Below are positions 1-7,368 of a stretch of 38,787 nt of DNA, piece after piece. The notes beneath the pieces are model-generated. The model worked only from the letters and a program-made list of their open reading frames with translations. It was not told the DNA's origin and did no database searches. The position numbers and the translations under genes were made by a program. Origin of the DNA: Thermoproteus sp. CP80. GTDB lineage: Archaea > Thermoproteota > Thermoprotei > Thermoproteales > Thermoproteaceae. Where the stretch lies: contig NZ_LCWM02000014.1 of NCBI RefSeq assembly GCF_002077075.2, forward strand, positions 1 to 38,787. The letters are read 5' to 3'. Positions within the stretch are counted from its first letter, which is position 1, and every line of letters starts with the position of its first letter.

Positions 1-1
1 C

Positions 2-142
2 AGGTGGGCCGAGAGGAGGGCGGTGGGTCTGGGAGAGAGGGAGACGGCGAAGCTCCTCAACCACCTCTCGAACTTGGCCTTCGAGGCCATGTTGACGCTC
101 CCCCACATAGAATATAAATCGCGGCCGTTAAGGGGCTGGTGA
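2..142 (+). CDS. C-terminal fragment of an unidentified protein (cut by the window edge)
   Basis: An open frame runs from the window edge to a TGA at 140-142 and gives 46 residues containing ERETAKLLNHLSNLAFEAML and ending PLRGW. Third codon positions are almost all G or C, as in the confident genes of this window, and the segment has an amphipathic helical character, so I read it as the true 3' end of a gene whose start lies outside. I do not recognise the family. The TGA stop overlaps the C box of the sRNA that follows, a common arrangement for archaeal C/D sRNAs, which often sit on gene 3' ends. The other two forward frames give lower-quality translations. Confidence 0.5.
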   Translation, partial: RWAERRAVGLGERETAKLLNHLSNLAFEAMLTLPHIEYKSRPLRGW

Positions 143-186
143 TGAGTCCGCTGAGCGGCGACGATGAACGCTTTTTAGCCGTCTGA
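139..186 (+). ncRNA. Candidate C/D box sRNA (2'-O-methylation guide)
   Basis: Box C GTGATGA is at 139-145, a D'-like CTGA at 151-154, a C'-like CGATGAA at 162-168 and box D CTGA at 183-186. The span of 48 nt is typical for archaeal C/D sRNAs. A TATA element (TATAAATC) begins at 113, 26 nt before box C, so the RNA seems to have its own promoter. Only 5 nt separate C from D', too few for a guide, so only the D guide (about 168-182, ACGCTTTTTAGCCGT) is likely to work; its target would contain ACGGCTAAAAAGCGT. The 3' part overlaps the end of the oppositely oriented regulator gene (stop at 175-177). The target RNA cannot be identified from this window. Confidence 0.5.
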
Positions 187-1014
187 ACACCTCCTCAGAA
201 GCTCGACCCTCTGGGCCCCTCCCTCCGAGACCAGCCTCAGATAGCCGTATCGAGAGAGCTTGTGCAGATGTTTATGCAGAGTTGAGGCGGGCAGACCCAG
301 CCGGCGCGCCAGCTCTGCCCTCTGCATACGGCCGCCCGCCTCCTCCAGAGCCCCCAGGATCAGCCGGTCGGTGTCGCCCAGATGGCCGCACCGATCGCCG
401 CGCCTCCTGGCCAGCAACGCCGCCGAGGCTGCGACGGCTATGGCGGCCGCAATAAGCGCGATGGGCGCGACAGACGGCGCCCCGCCGGAGGGACCCGACG
501 CGACGACCGTCGCGACGGCCGTCGGCGTGGATGTGCCGGTGTTCGCATAGCTCCCGGTCTGGGCCATGGACGTGGCGGCTGTAGGCGGAGCGGCCGTTCT
601 GTTGGTCTTCGAGGTGATTATTTTAGCTGGATAAAATATAATAGATATATTATTAGCTTTTATAAATATGTATAGACCTGTTCTATTTATAGATATTAAT
701 GTATAGTTATTCGGGCTCAGCTCCGCGATTATGCCGGGCGGGATCGCCACCACCGCGCCGTCGGGCGCGCTGATAGATATCGAGTACGTTCCAGAGGCGT
801 TGAGGAACTGCGGCACGTATTCGACGTAGGCTGGTTCGCCGTTTTGTAGCACGTAGAGCCTATCTTGAAGCACCCAGCAGGGTATCGGCGTGTTGTTGAG
901 CCAGAAGGCCGCGACGGCCGAGGCGGGTTGCGCCGGCAGCGATACGTTGGAGAAGACGGCGGCTCCGAGGAATATGGCCAATAGGGGCGGCAACGTCAAG
1001 TTGAGCACTATCAC
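175..1014 (-). CDS. Membrane-anchored winged-helix transcriptional regulator
   Basis: This 279-residue protein starts with GTG at 1014, with a TATA box (TTTATAG near 1040) at the leaderless distance. The N-terminus is a hydrophobic signal or anchor (about residues 1-32). A roughly 130-residue outer domain and a Ser/Thr/Ala/Gly-rich linker follow. A second membrane segment (APIALIAAAIAVAASAALLA) is closed by RRRGDR. The last 70 residues form a winged helix-turn-helix (LILGALEEAGGRMQRAELA, then LGLPASTLHKHLHKLSRYGY). The expected topology puts the sensor outside and the DNA-binding domain in the cytoplasm, a known archaeal one-component membrane regulator design. The signal and target genes are unknown. 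The stretch 607-717 is markedly AT-rich compared with the rest. The next gene upstream, the HAD hydrolase, ends at 1033. Confidence 0.75.
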   Translation of the reverse strand: MIVLNLTLPPLLAIFLGAAVFSNVSLPAQPASAVAAFWLNNTPIPCWVLQDRLYVLQNGEPAYVEYVPQFLNASGTYSISISAPDGAVVAIPPGIIAELSPNNYTLISINRTGLYIFIKANNISIIFYPAKIITSKTNRTAAPPTAATSMAQTGSYANTGTSTPTAVATVVASGPSGGAPSVAPIALIAAAIAVAASAALLARRRGDRCGHLGDTDRLILGALEEAGGRMQRAELARRLGLPASTLHKHLHKLSRYGYLRLVSEGGAQRVELLRRCSDG

Positions 1015-1032
1015 GGCCCTATAATAGGGGGG

Positions 1033-1716
1033 CTATAAATAGCCTGTCAGCTCTTTTACCGCGCCCAGGGCTTCCGCGAGGCTTGAGGCGGCCCTATCGG
1101 GCTTTACGTCGGATAGATCTACGCCTAGCAACTCGCCGTATCTCCGGGCGGCCTTATGCCAATCCCCGACGAAGACGGTCCTCAGGCCGAACTTCTTGGG
1201 GAAATATACGTCGAACACGGGGTTGTCGCCTATCATTAAGGACGCCCCCTCGAAATACTCCCTGCAGTTCTTCACGCAGCCGTAGTCGTCAGAAGTCCTC
1301 AGCCCGACTATATATCTAGAGAAGCCGAGCGCCTCGACCACGATAGACTGGTATCTACGGAGCCCGTTCGTGGCTATCGCGGCCCTCAAGCCGAGGTCGT
1401 TGATTCCCCTCAAGAACTCGTACGCCCCGTCTATGACCGGGAAGCCAGCCACGTATTTAGCCAACACGTCCTCGATCCTCGGCGCCTCGTATATGCCGAA
1501 GCTGGAGGCGACCGACTCTATCAAGTACTGCCAATCGAAGGCCCTGGGGCTAAACCGCCTCATGAGCTGGTAGTGCAGGGCCTTCACCAAGCTCCAGAAC
1601 TCGCCCGGCTGTATACCGATTTTACCTGCCATGGTGGCCGAGATCTCGTAGAACACGGGGTCCCAAGCCTCGAGCGGTATCAACGTCCCGTCGAGATCCA
1701 CCAGGACCAAGCCCAT
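1033..1716 (-). CDS. HAD-superfamily hydrolase
   Basis: I place the start at the ATG at 1716, giving 227 residues beginning MGLVLVDLDGTLIPLEAWDP. This puts the HAD motif I (DLDGT) at the N-terminus as expected; the longer open frame upstream adds only unlikely sequence. Motif II is in IATNG, and the late acidic motif is MIGDNPVFDVYFPKKFG. An alpha-helical cap domain lies between motif I and motif II. The fold indicates a phosphatase or phosphohydrolase; the substrate cannot be deduced. It begins 14 nt after the UbiA-type prenyltransferase gene and is surely co-transcribed with it, so a role on a phosphorylated isoprenoid or lipid intermediate is possible but speculative. Confidence 0.85.
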   Translation of the reverse strand: MGLVLVDLDGTLIPLEAWDPVFYEISATMAGKIGIQPGEFWSLVKALHYQLMRRFSPRAFDWQYLIESVASSFGIYEAPRIEDVLAKYVAGFPVIDGAYEFLRGINDLGLRAAIATNGLRRYQSIVVEALGFSRYIVGLRTSDDYGCVKNCREYFEGASLMIGDNPVFDVYFPKKFGLRTVFVGDWHKAARRYGELLGVDLSDVKPDRAASSLAEALGAVKELTGYL

Positions 1717-1730
1717 GTGAGATTCCCCAT

Positions 1731-2564
1731 CTAAAATATTGCGACGATAACGCCCTGCGCCAGAAGAGCCACCAGCGTGGCTCCAAAGGCGGCGAGCGAG
1801 CCCCTGCGGAATAGTTGCCACTTGCCGTCTATGCACAGGACCGAGAGGACTATTAGGAGGGCCGTCGTGAGCGCTACGCCGGCCAGCAGGACATACATTC
1901 CGCTTGATGCCAGCGCATAGGATAGGTAGGCCCCGACCGCGGACGAGGCCAGCGCGAGGTAGGCGCCGAGGCCCGCCGCCCGCTCTGGGCCTAGAACCAT
2001 CGCGGCGGTCCTCACTCCAGCCGCCAGATCGCCCCGATAGTCTATGGCGGTCTTGACGAGCTCTCTGCCGAAGTTGGCGAGCAACGACGCCGCGAAGAGC
2101 AGCGCCAGATAGGCGTCTACGGCGCCCGCGGCCGCCATGCCGTACGGATAGACCATGGAGGTCAGGAAGGCCACTATGAAGTTGCCCACAAACGGTATGC
2201 GTTTGCCCCGCTCGTTGTAGAAAGCGCCGAGCGACGCCGCCGCTACGTATACAGCCAGGGCCTGCCAGGTCAGAAGGGACGCCAGCGCGAGGCCCGAGAG
2301 GTAGGACGCGACGGCCACGGCCTTGGCCGCCCCAAGGCTCACGGAGCCCGCCACCAGCGGCGCGTCCGGCCTATTTATTCTGTCCTCCTGCAGATTCGCT
2401 ACGTCGTTATGGGCGAACATGCCGGCCTCGGCGAGAAACGCGCTGATGCCCACCAGAGCCGACGTCAGCGGGCTTCTGCCGCCGGCGATGAGGTAGGAGG
2501 CCACGCTCGATATTGCGGTCAAGACGCCGTGTTCCCCCCTGATGAGCCGCCAGTACTGGCGCAC
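1731..2564 (-). CDS. UbiA-family prenyltransferase (likely digeranylgeranylglyceryl phosphate synthase)
   Basis: This 277-residue polytopic membrane protein starts with GTG at 2564. The two aspartate-rich UbiA motifs are clear: [15 protein letters not shown] near residues 52-66, and DYRGD in the second half ([12 protein letters not shown]). Around eight or nine hydrophobic segments fit the family. In archaea, UbiA members of this size commonly transfer geranylgeranyl to geranylgeranylglyceryl phosphate in ether-lipid synthesis; other UbiA enzymes act on quinone or heme precursors, so the exact substrate is inference. It is the first gene of an operon with the HAD hydrolase and is divergent from uL22, with which it shares one TATA element (2584-2594). 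The start was chosen because the TATA box lies 27 nt upstream. Confidence 0.85.
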   Translation of the reverse strand: MRQYWRLIRGEHGVLTAISSVASYLIAGGRSPLTSALVGISAFLAEAGMFAHNDVANLQEDRINRPDAPLVAGSVSLGAAKAVAVASYLSGLALASLLTWQALAVYVAAASLGAFYNERGKRIPFVGNFIVAFLTSMVYPYGMAAAGAVDAYLALLFAASLLANFGRELVKTAIDYRGDLAAGVRTAAMVLGPERAAGLGAYLALASSAVGAYLSYALASSGMYVLLAGVALTTALLIVLSVLCIDGKWQLFRRGSLAAFGATLVALLAQGVIVAIF

Positions 2565-2583
2565 GCCGTCACCGACGCTAAGA

Positions 2584-2594
2584 CTTATAAATAA
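2584..2594. promoter_or_regulatory. Shared bidirectional TATA box between ubiA-like gene and rpl22
   Basis: The element CTTATAAATAA reads as a good TATA box on both strands (TTATAAAT forward, TTTATAAG reverse). Its first T is 26 nt from the uL22 GTG at 2611 on the plus strand and 27 nt from the UbiA-family GTG at 2564 on the minus strand. The gap between the two starts is 46 bp, and no other TATA-like sequence is present in it. A single near-palindromic element therefore probably drives both leaderless transcripts. Confidence 0.6.
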
Positions 2595-2610
2595 TCCTAT
2601 ACCCGCCCCC

Positions 2611-3162
2611 GTGGCGAGGCTTCACTACAGCATGTCGGACGAGGATGTGATACAGCTGGTCTTCGAGAAATACGGGGTGAAGATCTCCGAGGATCAAATA
2701 GCGAGGGCCTACGGCAACGAGTTCAGGATGTCGTGGAAGAAATCGGTCGAGGTGGGGCGCTTCATAAAATACATGACGTTGAGGCAGGCGAGGCAGTGGC
2801 TTGAGGACACGGTCAGCCTGAAGAAGCCGATACCCCTCAGAAGGTTCACCAAGAAGCAGGCCCACCACGCGACGCCCTGGGGCAACTGGCCTGTGGCCAA
2901 ATGGCCCGTGAAGGTGGCGGAGAACTACCTAAGGGTGTTGGAGAATCTCGAGAACAACGCCAAGTTTAAGGGCCTCGACGTGGATAGAGTCGTGATAATA
3001 CACGCGGCGGCGCATAGGGGCATAACCATCAGGAACTATATGCCGAGAGCTTTCGGCAGATCTACGCCGTGGAACGAGCAGACCGTGAACATAGAGATCA
3101 TAGGCGTCGAGCTGCCCCAAGGCGTGGCGCCGAAGAGGCTTAAGCTCAAGGTGTTCAAGTAG
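2611..3162 (+). CDS. rpl22: Ribosomal protein uL22 (archaeal L22)
   Basis: The 183-residue product begins with the archaeal-type start ARLHYSM, reads through a GTG start at 2611, and contains the family core: [38 protein letters not shown], and the [19 protein letters not shown] tail hairpin that lines the exit tunnel. It binds 23S rRNA in the large ribosomal subunit. An open frame extends further upstream but the GTG gives the expected N-terminus and sits 26 nt after the TATA box. It is not inside a large ribosomal operon here, consistent with the scattered ribosomal protein genes of Thermoproteales. Confidence 0.93.
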   Translation: MARLHYSMSDEDVIQLVFEKYGVKISEDQIARAYGNEFRMSWKKSVEVGRFIKYMTLRQARQWLEDTVSLKKPIPLRRFTKKQAHHATPWGNWPVAKWPVKVAENYLRVLENLENNAKFKGLDVDRVVIIHAAAHRGITIRNYMPRAFGRSTPWNEQTVNIEIIGVELPQGVAPKRLKLKVFK

Positions 3163-3209
3163 CTGCCGTCGATATAAAAGTTATATATCACATAGTCCTC
3201 GGGGAAGCC

Positions 3210-3656
3210 ATGCATATAGAGGTCAAGGACCCATCCCTAGTGGAGCGTCTCCGTAGGCTCCTCCCGAGGCCCGACGCGCCTTACGACGACGCCATCAAGC
3301 TCCTGTTGGAGCAGCCCTGCAAGATAAAGCTGATAGACGTGGCCAGGGAGGCCCTCAACGAGTTCGTCAACGACAAGCGGCTGTACGATCTATTTAAGAA
3401 GGCCGTGAAGGACTCGCTCGCCGAGCAGTTGCCCGAAGTCCTGCAGGAGATAAAGCCGGAGCTCATGGCCGAGGGATATGAGGGAGGCTGGGAGGCGGTG
3501 ATAAACCAGGCCCTGAAGAGGCCGGATAAATGCCTCACGTTCTCGGAGGTGAGGAAATACTACGGTAAGAACCTCAACAGCGTGATGTTGAGACGGAAGG
3601 GCTTCATCCAGAGGGAACGAGGCATCTGGTGCTATCAAGGCGAGGCGCGCTCCTAG
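3210..3656 (+). CDS. Conserved-looking hypothetical protein, 148 aa
   Basis: ATG start at 3210 with a TATA element (TTATATAT about 3180-3187) at leaderless spacing. The protein is soluble, charged and mostly helical, with a C-terminal segment that could be a small winged-helix-like unit (CLTFSEVRKYYGKNLNSVMLRRKGFI, followed by RGIWCY). No catalytic motif is visible and I do not recognise the family. Codon use matches its neighbours. Its stop codon overlaps, as the four bases CTAG at 3653-3656, the stop of a possible relic gene on the other strand; the same CTAG convergent junction occurs between prpD and the flavoprotein gene. Confidence 0.7.
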   Translation: MHIEVKDPSLVERLRRLLPRPDAPYDDAIKLLLEQPCKIKLIDVAREALNEFVNDKRLYDLFKKAVKDSLAEQLPEVLQEIKPELMAEGYEGGWEAVINQALKRPDKCLTFSEVRKYYGKNLNSVMLRRKGFIQRERGIWCYQGEARS

Positions 3657-3985
3657 TTGCTGACCGACTCGATCCTTTTGGATATGGCCTGCCCCCAGCA
3701 GATCCCCAACGCCGAGTATCCGTCCGCGAGCCGGCTTGATACCCCTCAGTACCGGGCGCGTACACCGAAGTAACCAAGATATTCCCGCTCGCCAGACGCC
3801 GCGCTTCTCAGCACTTGGGTCGACTCCTCGAACCAGGCTGTCGCAGGCGGGGCCTCTGAGCATGCCGGCCTCGGCCAAAACCTCAGCCTATAATTTCGTC
3901 CCAGTCTAGCCCAGGCGCCTTGCCCACCTCCTAGAAGGGCCCACAAGCGGAAAGCCGTACTGCGCCCGCATCGATAGCTCGGCAT
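3653..3985 (-). pseudogene. Possible decayed gene (C-terminal remnant with an in-frame stop)
   Basis: The 384-bp stretch 3657-4040 has no convincing intact gene. On the minus strand one frame reads from 3985 to a TAG at 3653-3655, interrupted only by TGA at 3746-3748. After the TGA it reads GVSSRLADGYSALGICWGQ and then AISKRIESVSN, which looks protein-like. The terminal stop forms a CTAG convergent overlap with the hypothetical gene, like the prpD junction, which suggests that a real gene once ended here. Parts of the other two minus frames also look protein-like (for example SGNILVTSVYAPGTEGYQAG), which would fit frameshift decay. Spurious open frames are common in GC-rich DNA, so confidence is low. 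The family is not recognised. Confidence 0.3.
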
Positions 3986-4040
3986 CTATACGGTCCATGG
4001 GCGTTTTCCGCATAATTAATATAGGGAGCTGGTCTATGGC

Positions 4041-4991
4041 GTGAGGGCCCCCATTTTGAGGAAAGACAGGAAGGACGTCGTCGCTGAGCTGAGGGCCGAG
4101 CTGAAAAAGCCAGGGATAGTCGTGGTGCCGGGCGTCTACGACGTGATAACCGCCTTGCTCGCACAATCTATGGGCTTCAAAGCCGGCTACGTCTCTGGCG
4201 CAGCCGTGACGGCCTCTCTAGGGCTCCCCGACTTGGGCATAGTAACCATGGACGAGATGGTCCGCGTGGTTAGATATATAGCGTCCTCGGTAGATATGCC
4301 TCTTATAGTTGATATAGATACAGGTTACGGCGAGGCCCTCAACGTCGTGAGGGCCGTGGTCGAGTTCGAGAGGGCGGGCGCAGCCGGCGTCCAGATAGAG
4401 GATCAAGTGTTGCCCAAGAAATGCGGCCATCTCTCCGGCAAGGCCTTGGTCTCTCCCGACGAGATGGCGAAGAAGATAAAGGCCGCTGTCGAGGCGAGGC
4501 GCAACCCGGACTTCGTGATAGTGGCGAGGACCGATGCAAGAGGCGTCGCGGGATTCGACGACGCCGTGGAGAGGGCTCGGCTGTACCTAGAGGTCGGCGC
4601 CGACGTTATATTCCCCGAGGCTCTCGAGAGCGAGCAGGAATTCGCCGAATTCGCCAGGAGGGTAAAGGCCCCGTTGCTGGCCAACATGACGGAGTTCGGC
4701 AAATCGCCGTTGATCCCAGCCAAGAGGCTGGAGGAATATGGCTATAAGTTTGTCATATTCCCGGTAACTCTGCTCAGAGTGGCGCTGGGCGCCGTGAGGG
4801 ATGCCCTGAGGACTATCGCCGAGCTGGGCACGCAGGAGCCCTTGGTGCCGAGGATGTTGACGCGGAAAGAGCTCTACGAGCTGATAGGCTATTACGACTA
4901 CGAGGATTTCGACAAGAAGATCGCCGAGGAGGTCGACAGAAGGCTAGCTGTTAAATTAAGGCCCGATAAGGTCCATGGACAGGATAACTAA
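4041..4991 (+). CDS. prpB: 2-methylisocitrate lyase / isocitrate lyase family
   Basis: This 316-residue TIM-barrel protein starts with GTG at 4041, about 26 nt after an AT-rich TATA element (TAATTAATATA). Family landmarks are PGVYDVITALLAQSMGFKAGYVSGAAV, the metal-binding DIDTGYGEALNV, IEDQVLPKKCGHLSGK (the KKCGH catalytic loop) and VARTDARGV. Members of this clade cleave 2-methylisocitrate to pyruvate and succinate, the last step of the methylcitrate cycle of propionyl-CoA use; related enzymes include isocitrate lyase and phosphonopyruvate enzymes. The immediate downstream gene is prpD, overlapping by 17 nt, which strongly favours the methylcitrate role. Length fits PrpB (about 300) rather than classical isocitrate lyase (over 400). 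Confidence 0.88.
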   Translation: MRAPILRKDRKDVVAELRAELKKPGIVVVPGVYDVITALLAQSMGFKAGYVSGAAVTASLGLPDLGIVTMDEMVRVVRYIASSVDMPLIVDIDTGYGEALNVVRAVVEFERAGAAGVQIEDQVLPKKCGHLSGKALVSPDEMAKKIKAAVEARRNPDFVIVARTDARGVAGFDDAVERARLYLEVGADVIFPEALESEQEFAEFARRVKAPLLANMTEFGKSPLIPAKRLEEYGYKFVIFPVTLLRVALGAVRDALRTIAELGTQEPLVPRMLTRKELYELIGYYDYEDFDKKIAEEVDRRLAVKLRPDKVHGQDN

Positions 4992-6336
4992 GGCGTTGGC
5001 CCAATACGCCGAATCCATAAATTACGACAGGCTGCCCACCGACGTAGTCCACGAGGTCAAGAGGAGGGTGTTGGACTCCCTGGCGGTCGCGTTCGCGGCC
5101 TACAACAACGAGCCCGTCGCGCTGGCGCGTAGAGCCATCTCGAGGGCCCAGTCCCAGTGGGGCGCCAGGGTGCTGGGCACTAGGTATAGGGTCGCCCCCG
5201 ATTGGGCGGCCTTCGTCGACGGGCTGATGTTAAGATACCACGACTTTAACGACACATATCTCTCCAAGGAGCCCCTCCACCCCAGCGACATGATAGCGGC
5301 TGCCTTCTCGCTAGGCGACGTGCTGGGCTCCGACGGCAAGTCGGCAATTACGTCGATAGCCATCGGCTATGAGGCGGCCGTGTCTCTATGCGACGCGGCC
5401 AGCCTCAGAAAACACGGCTGGGATCACGTCAACTATCTGGGCGTAGGCAGCACGTTGGTCGCCAGCAAGCTGTTGGGGCTAGACAGCGAGAAGACGCAAC
5501 ACGCGCTCGCCATATATGCCGTCCCCCACGCCGCGATGCGGCAGACCCGCGTGGGGGAGCTGAGCATGTGGAAGGGCGCGGCCGCCGCAAACGCGACCAG
5601 AAACGCCGTATTCGCGGCCCTGTTGGCCGCCGAGGGGTTCACAGGCCCCTTCAAGCCGTTCGAAGGCGAGATGGGGTTCATAAGGCAGCTGCTATCGGGG
5701 GAATTCGACTACGGCCCTCTGGCGGAGATCGAGAGGCTGGTGCCGCCGCATAGAATTCTGGATACCTACATAAAGCCGTACCCAGTGGAGTACCACGCCC
5801 AGACGGCCGTCGAGGCCGCGTTGAGGCTCAGGGAGAAGGTGAGGGCTGAGGAGATAGAGAAGATAACCATAGAGACCTTCCAGGCCGCCTACGACATAAT
5901 CGGGCCCAAGGACCCCGAGAAGTGGAACCCATACACGAAGGAGACCGCCGACCACTCGATAATGTGGGTAACCGCCGCCGCGTTGCTCTACGGCCCCATA
6001 ACTATAGACAGCTATGAGAACATCAGAGACCCGCAGATCCTCTCCCTCATGAAGAAGATGGAGGTGAGGGTCGACCCGGAGCTCGACAAGATGTATCCCA
6101 AGGCCCATCCCAACAGGATAACCGTCGTCGCGAAGAGCGGAGCGCGATACACAGAACAAGTGGACTACGCCAAAGGCCATCCGAAGAATCCGCTGAGCGA
6201 CAGGGAGCTCGAGGAGAAGTTCCTCGCGAACACCAGGAGAGTTCTGCCGAGCCGTCTACAGAGAGAGGTCGTGGAGTTCGTGTGGCATCTGGAGGACAGA
6301 AATATGGCAGAGCTACTGGATCTGTTGGCCAGCTAG
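4975..6336 (+). CDS. prpD: MmgE/PrpD family 2-methylcitrate dehydratase
   Basis: The 453-residue protein starts with ATG at 4975, inside the end of prpB, so the two are translationally linked. PrpD features include the N-terminal helical domain (VKRRVLDSLAVAFAAY), DGLMLRYHDFNDTY, HPSDMIAAAFSLG, the repeated all-helical segment SMWKGAAAANATRNAVFAA, and a C-terminal domain with KPYPVEYHAQTAVEAAL. It should dehydrate 2-methylcitrate to 2-methylaconitate, or act directly towards 2-methylisocitrate depending on partners. The third cycle gene, methylcitrate synthase prpC, is not in the window. The stop codon overlaps the stop of the convergent flavoprotein gene as CTAG at 6333-6336. Confidence 0.9.
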   Translation: MDRITKALAQYAESINYDRLPTDVVHEVKRRVLDSLAVAFAAYNNEPVALARRAISRAQSQWGARVLGTRYRVAPDWAAFVDGLMLRYHDFNDTYLSKEPLHPSDMIAAAFSLGDVLGSDGKSAITSIAIGYEAAVSLCDAASLRKHGWDHVNYLGVGSTLVASKLLGLDSEKTQHALAIYAVPHAAMRQTRVGELSMWKGAAAANATRNAVFAALLAAEGFTGPFKPFEGEMGFIRQLLSGEFDYGPLAEIERLVPPHRILDTYIKPYPVEYHAQTAVEAALRLREKVRAEEIEKITIETFQAAYDIIGPKDPEKWNPYTKETADHSIMWVTAAALLYGPITIDSYENIRDPQILSLMKKMEVRVDPELDKMYPKAHPNRITVVAKSGARYTEQVDYAKGHPKNPLSDRELEEKFLANTRRVLPSRLQREVVEFVWHLEDRNMAELLDLLAS

Positions 6337-7298
6337 GCTTTTTCGGCGCGCCAGTCGGTCAGAGAGACGACCTTCCTGCCCTTTAGCCCCATCACGTATG
6401 CGGTGGCCGACAGAGCCGCCGCCACTCCCTGCGCAGCGGCTATGACGGCCTGCTTGTAGGGGTATTGTATCACGTCGCCTGCGGCGAAGACGCCCGGCGT
6501 CTTTGTCCTGCCCTCCCAGTCGGCAATTATCTCGCCCCTATCGTTGAGGTCGACCAGATGCCTGACGAAGTCGGTCTTGGTGACGTAGCCGACCTCGACG
6601 AACACGGCGGCTACCTTCAGCTCCTGTACCTCGCCCGTCTTTCTATTCTTGACGGCGACCGCCTCGACCTTGTTGGCGCCCTTTATCTCGACCACCTCGC
6701 TGTTGGGCACCAAGACCGCCCTGCCGGCGCCGAGCACTGTCGACAAGAACTCCTCGTCCTGTATCGGCCTCTCCCCGGGGAATATCCAGTAGAACCTATT
6801 CGAGGTTGAGGAGAGAATGGTGGCGGGCTCTCTGGCCAAGTCGCCCCAGCTCACGAGCGCCACGTCTTGCCCCTTGAAGAACGGGGCGTCGCATATGGTG
6901 CAGTAGGAGACGCCCTTGTTCTTAAGCTTCGCCTCCCCCGGCACTCCCAATTCCCTCGGGGTCTTCCCGAACGCGAGTATTACGGCCAGCGTCCTATACT
7001 CATCGCCGCCGTAGGTCTTGACCTTGAAGATATTCCCCTCCTTCTCCACGCCGGTGACCTCGTCGAATATGACCTCGGCGCCGAACCGCTCGGCCTGTTG
7101 ATGCACCCTGGCCACAAGCTCGGGACCCGATATCTTCATTATGGCCGGGTAGTTCTCGACCAACGTGGTCATGTTCAGCTGACCCCCCACGTCCTTCGCC
7201 ACTACGAGAGTCCTAAGCCTCTGCCTCGCCGCGTACAGCGCGGCTGAGAATCCAGCTATTCCGCCTCCCACCACGACGACGTCGTAGTCGGCGTTCAT
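6333..7298 (-). CDS. Thioredoxin-reductase-like FAD flavoprotein lacking the NADPH motif
   Basis: The 321-residue protein has the N-terminal FAD-binding motif VVVGGGIAGFSAALYAA, the redox pair CTIC (C133 and C136) followed by DAPFF, and the second FAD motif GVFAAGDV. These place it in the thioredoxin reductase family. The usual NADPH-binding GxGxxA sequence after the CxxC is replaced by VALVSWGDLAREPATIL, and no HRRxxxR-type basic motif is present (YWIFPGERPIQDEEF instead). FAD and disulfide chemistry look intact, but the electron donor is probably not NADPH. Flavin thioredoxin reductases using ferredoxin or other donors are known in other lineages; which applies here is inference. No thioredoxin gene is adjacent. 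The promoter is weak (CTTCTTAAC region near 7325). Confidence 0.85.
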   Translation of the reverse strand: MNADYDVVVVGGGIAGFSAALYAARQRLRTLVVAKDVGGQLNMTTLVENYPAIMKISGPELVARVHQQAERFGAEVIFDEVTGVEKEGNIFKVKTYGGDEYRTLAVILAFGKTPRELGVPGEAKLKNKGVSYCTICDAPFFKGQDVALVSWGDLAREPATILSSTSNRFYWIFPGERPIQDEEFLSTVLGAGRAVLVPNSEVVEIKGANKVEAVAVKNRKTGEVQELKVAAVFVEVGYVTKTDFVRHLVDLNDRGEIIADWEGRTKTPGVFAAGDVIQYPYKQAVIAAAQGVAAALSATAYVMGLKGRKVVSLTDWRAEKA

Positions 7299-7368
7299 GG
7301 ACGTGTAGACGATGCGCAGTTAAGAAGTTAATGTCCGCAGACCCCAGCCGGGCCGCCCGGACGGCCCC

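Noticed and set aside
3390-3878. A 162-residue minus-strand open frame
   Set aside because: Much of it is antisense to the confident hypothetical gene at 3210-3656, so it is treated as a shadow; only the region beyond 3656 was considered as a relic.
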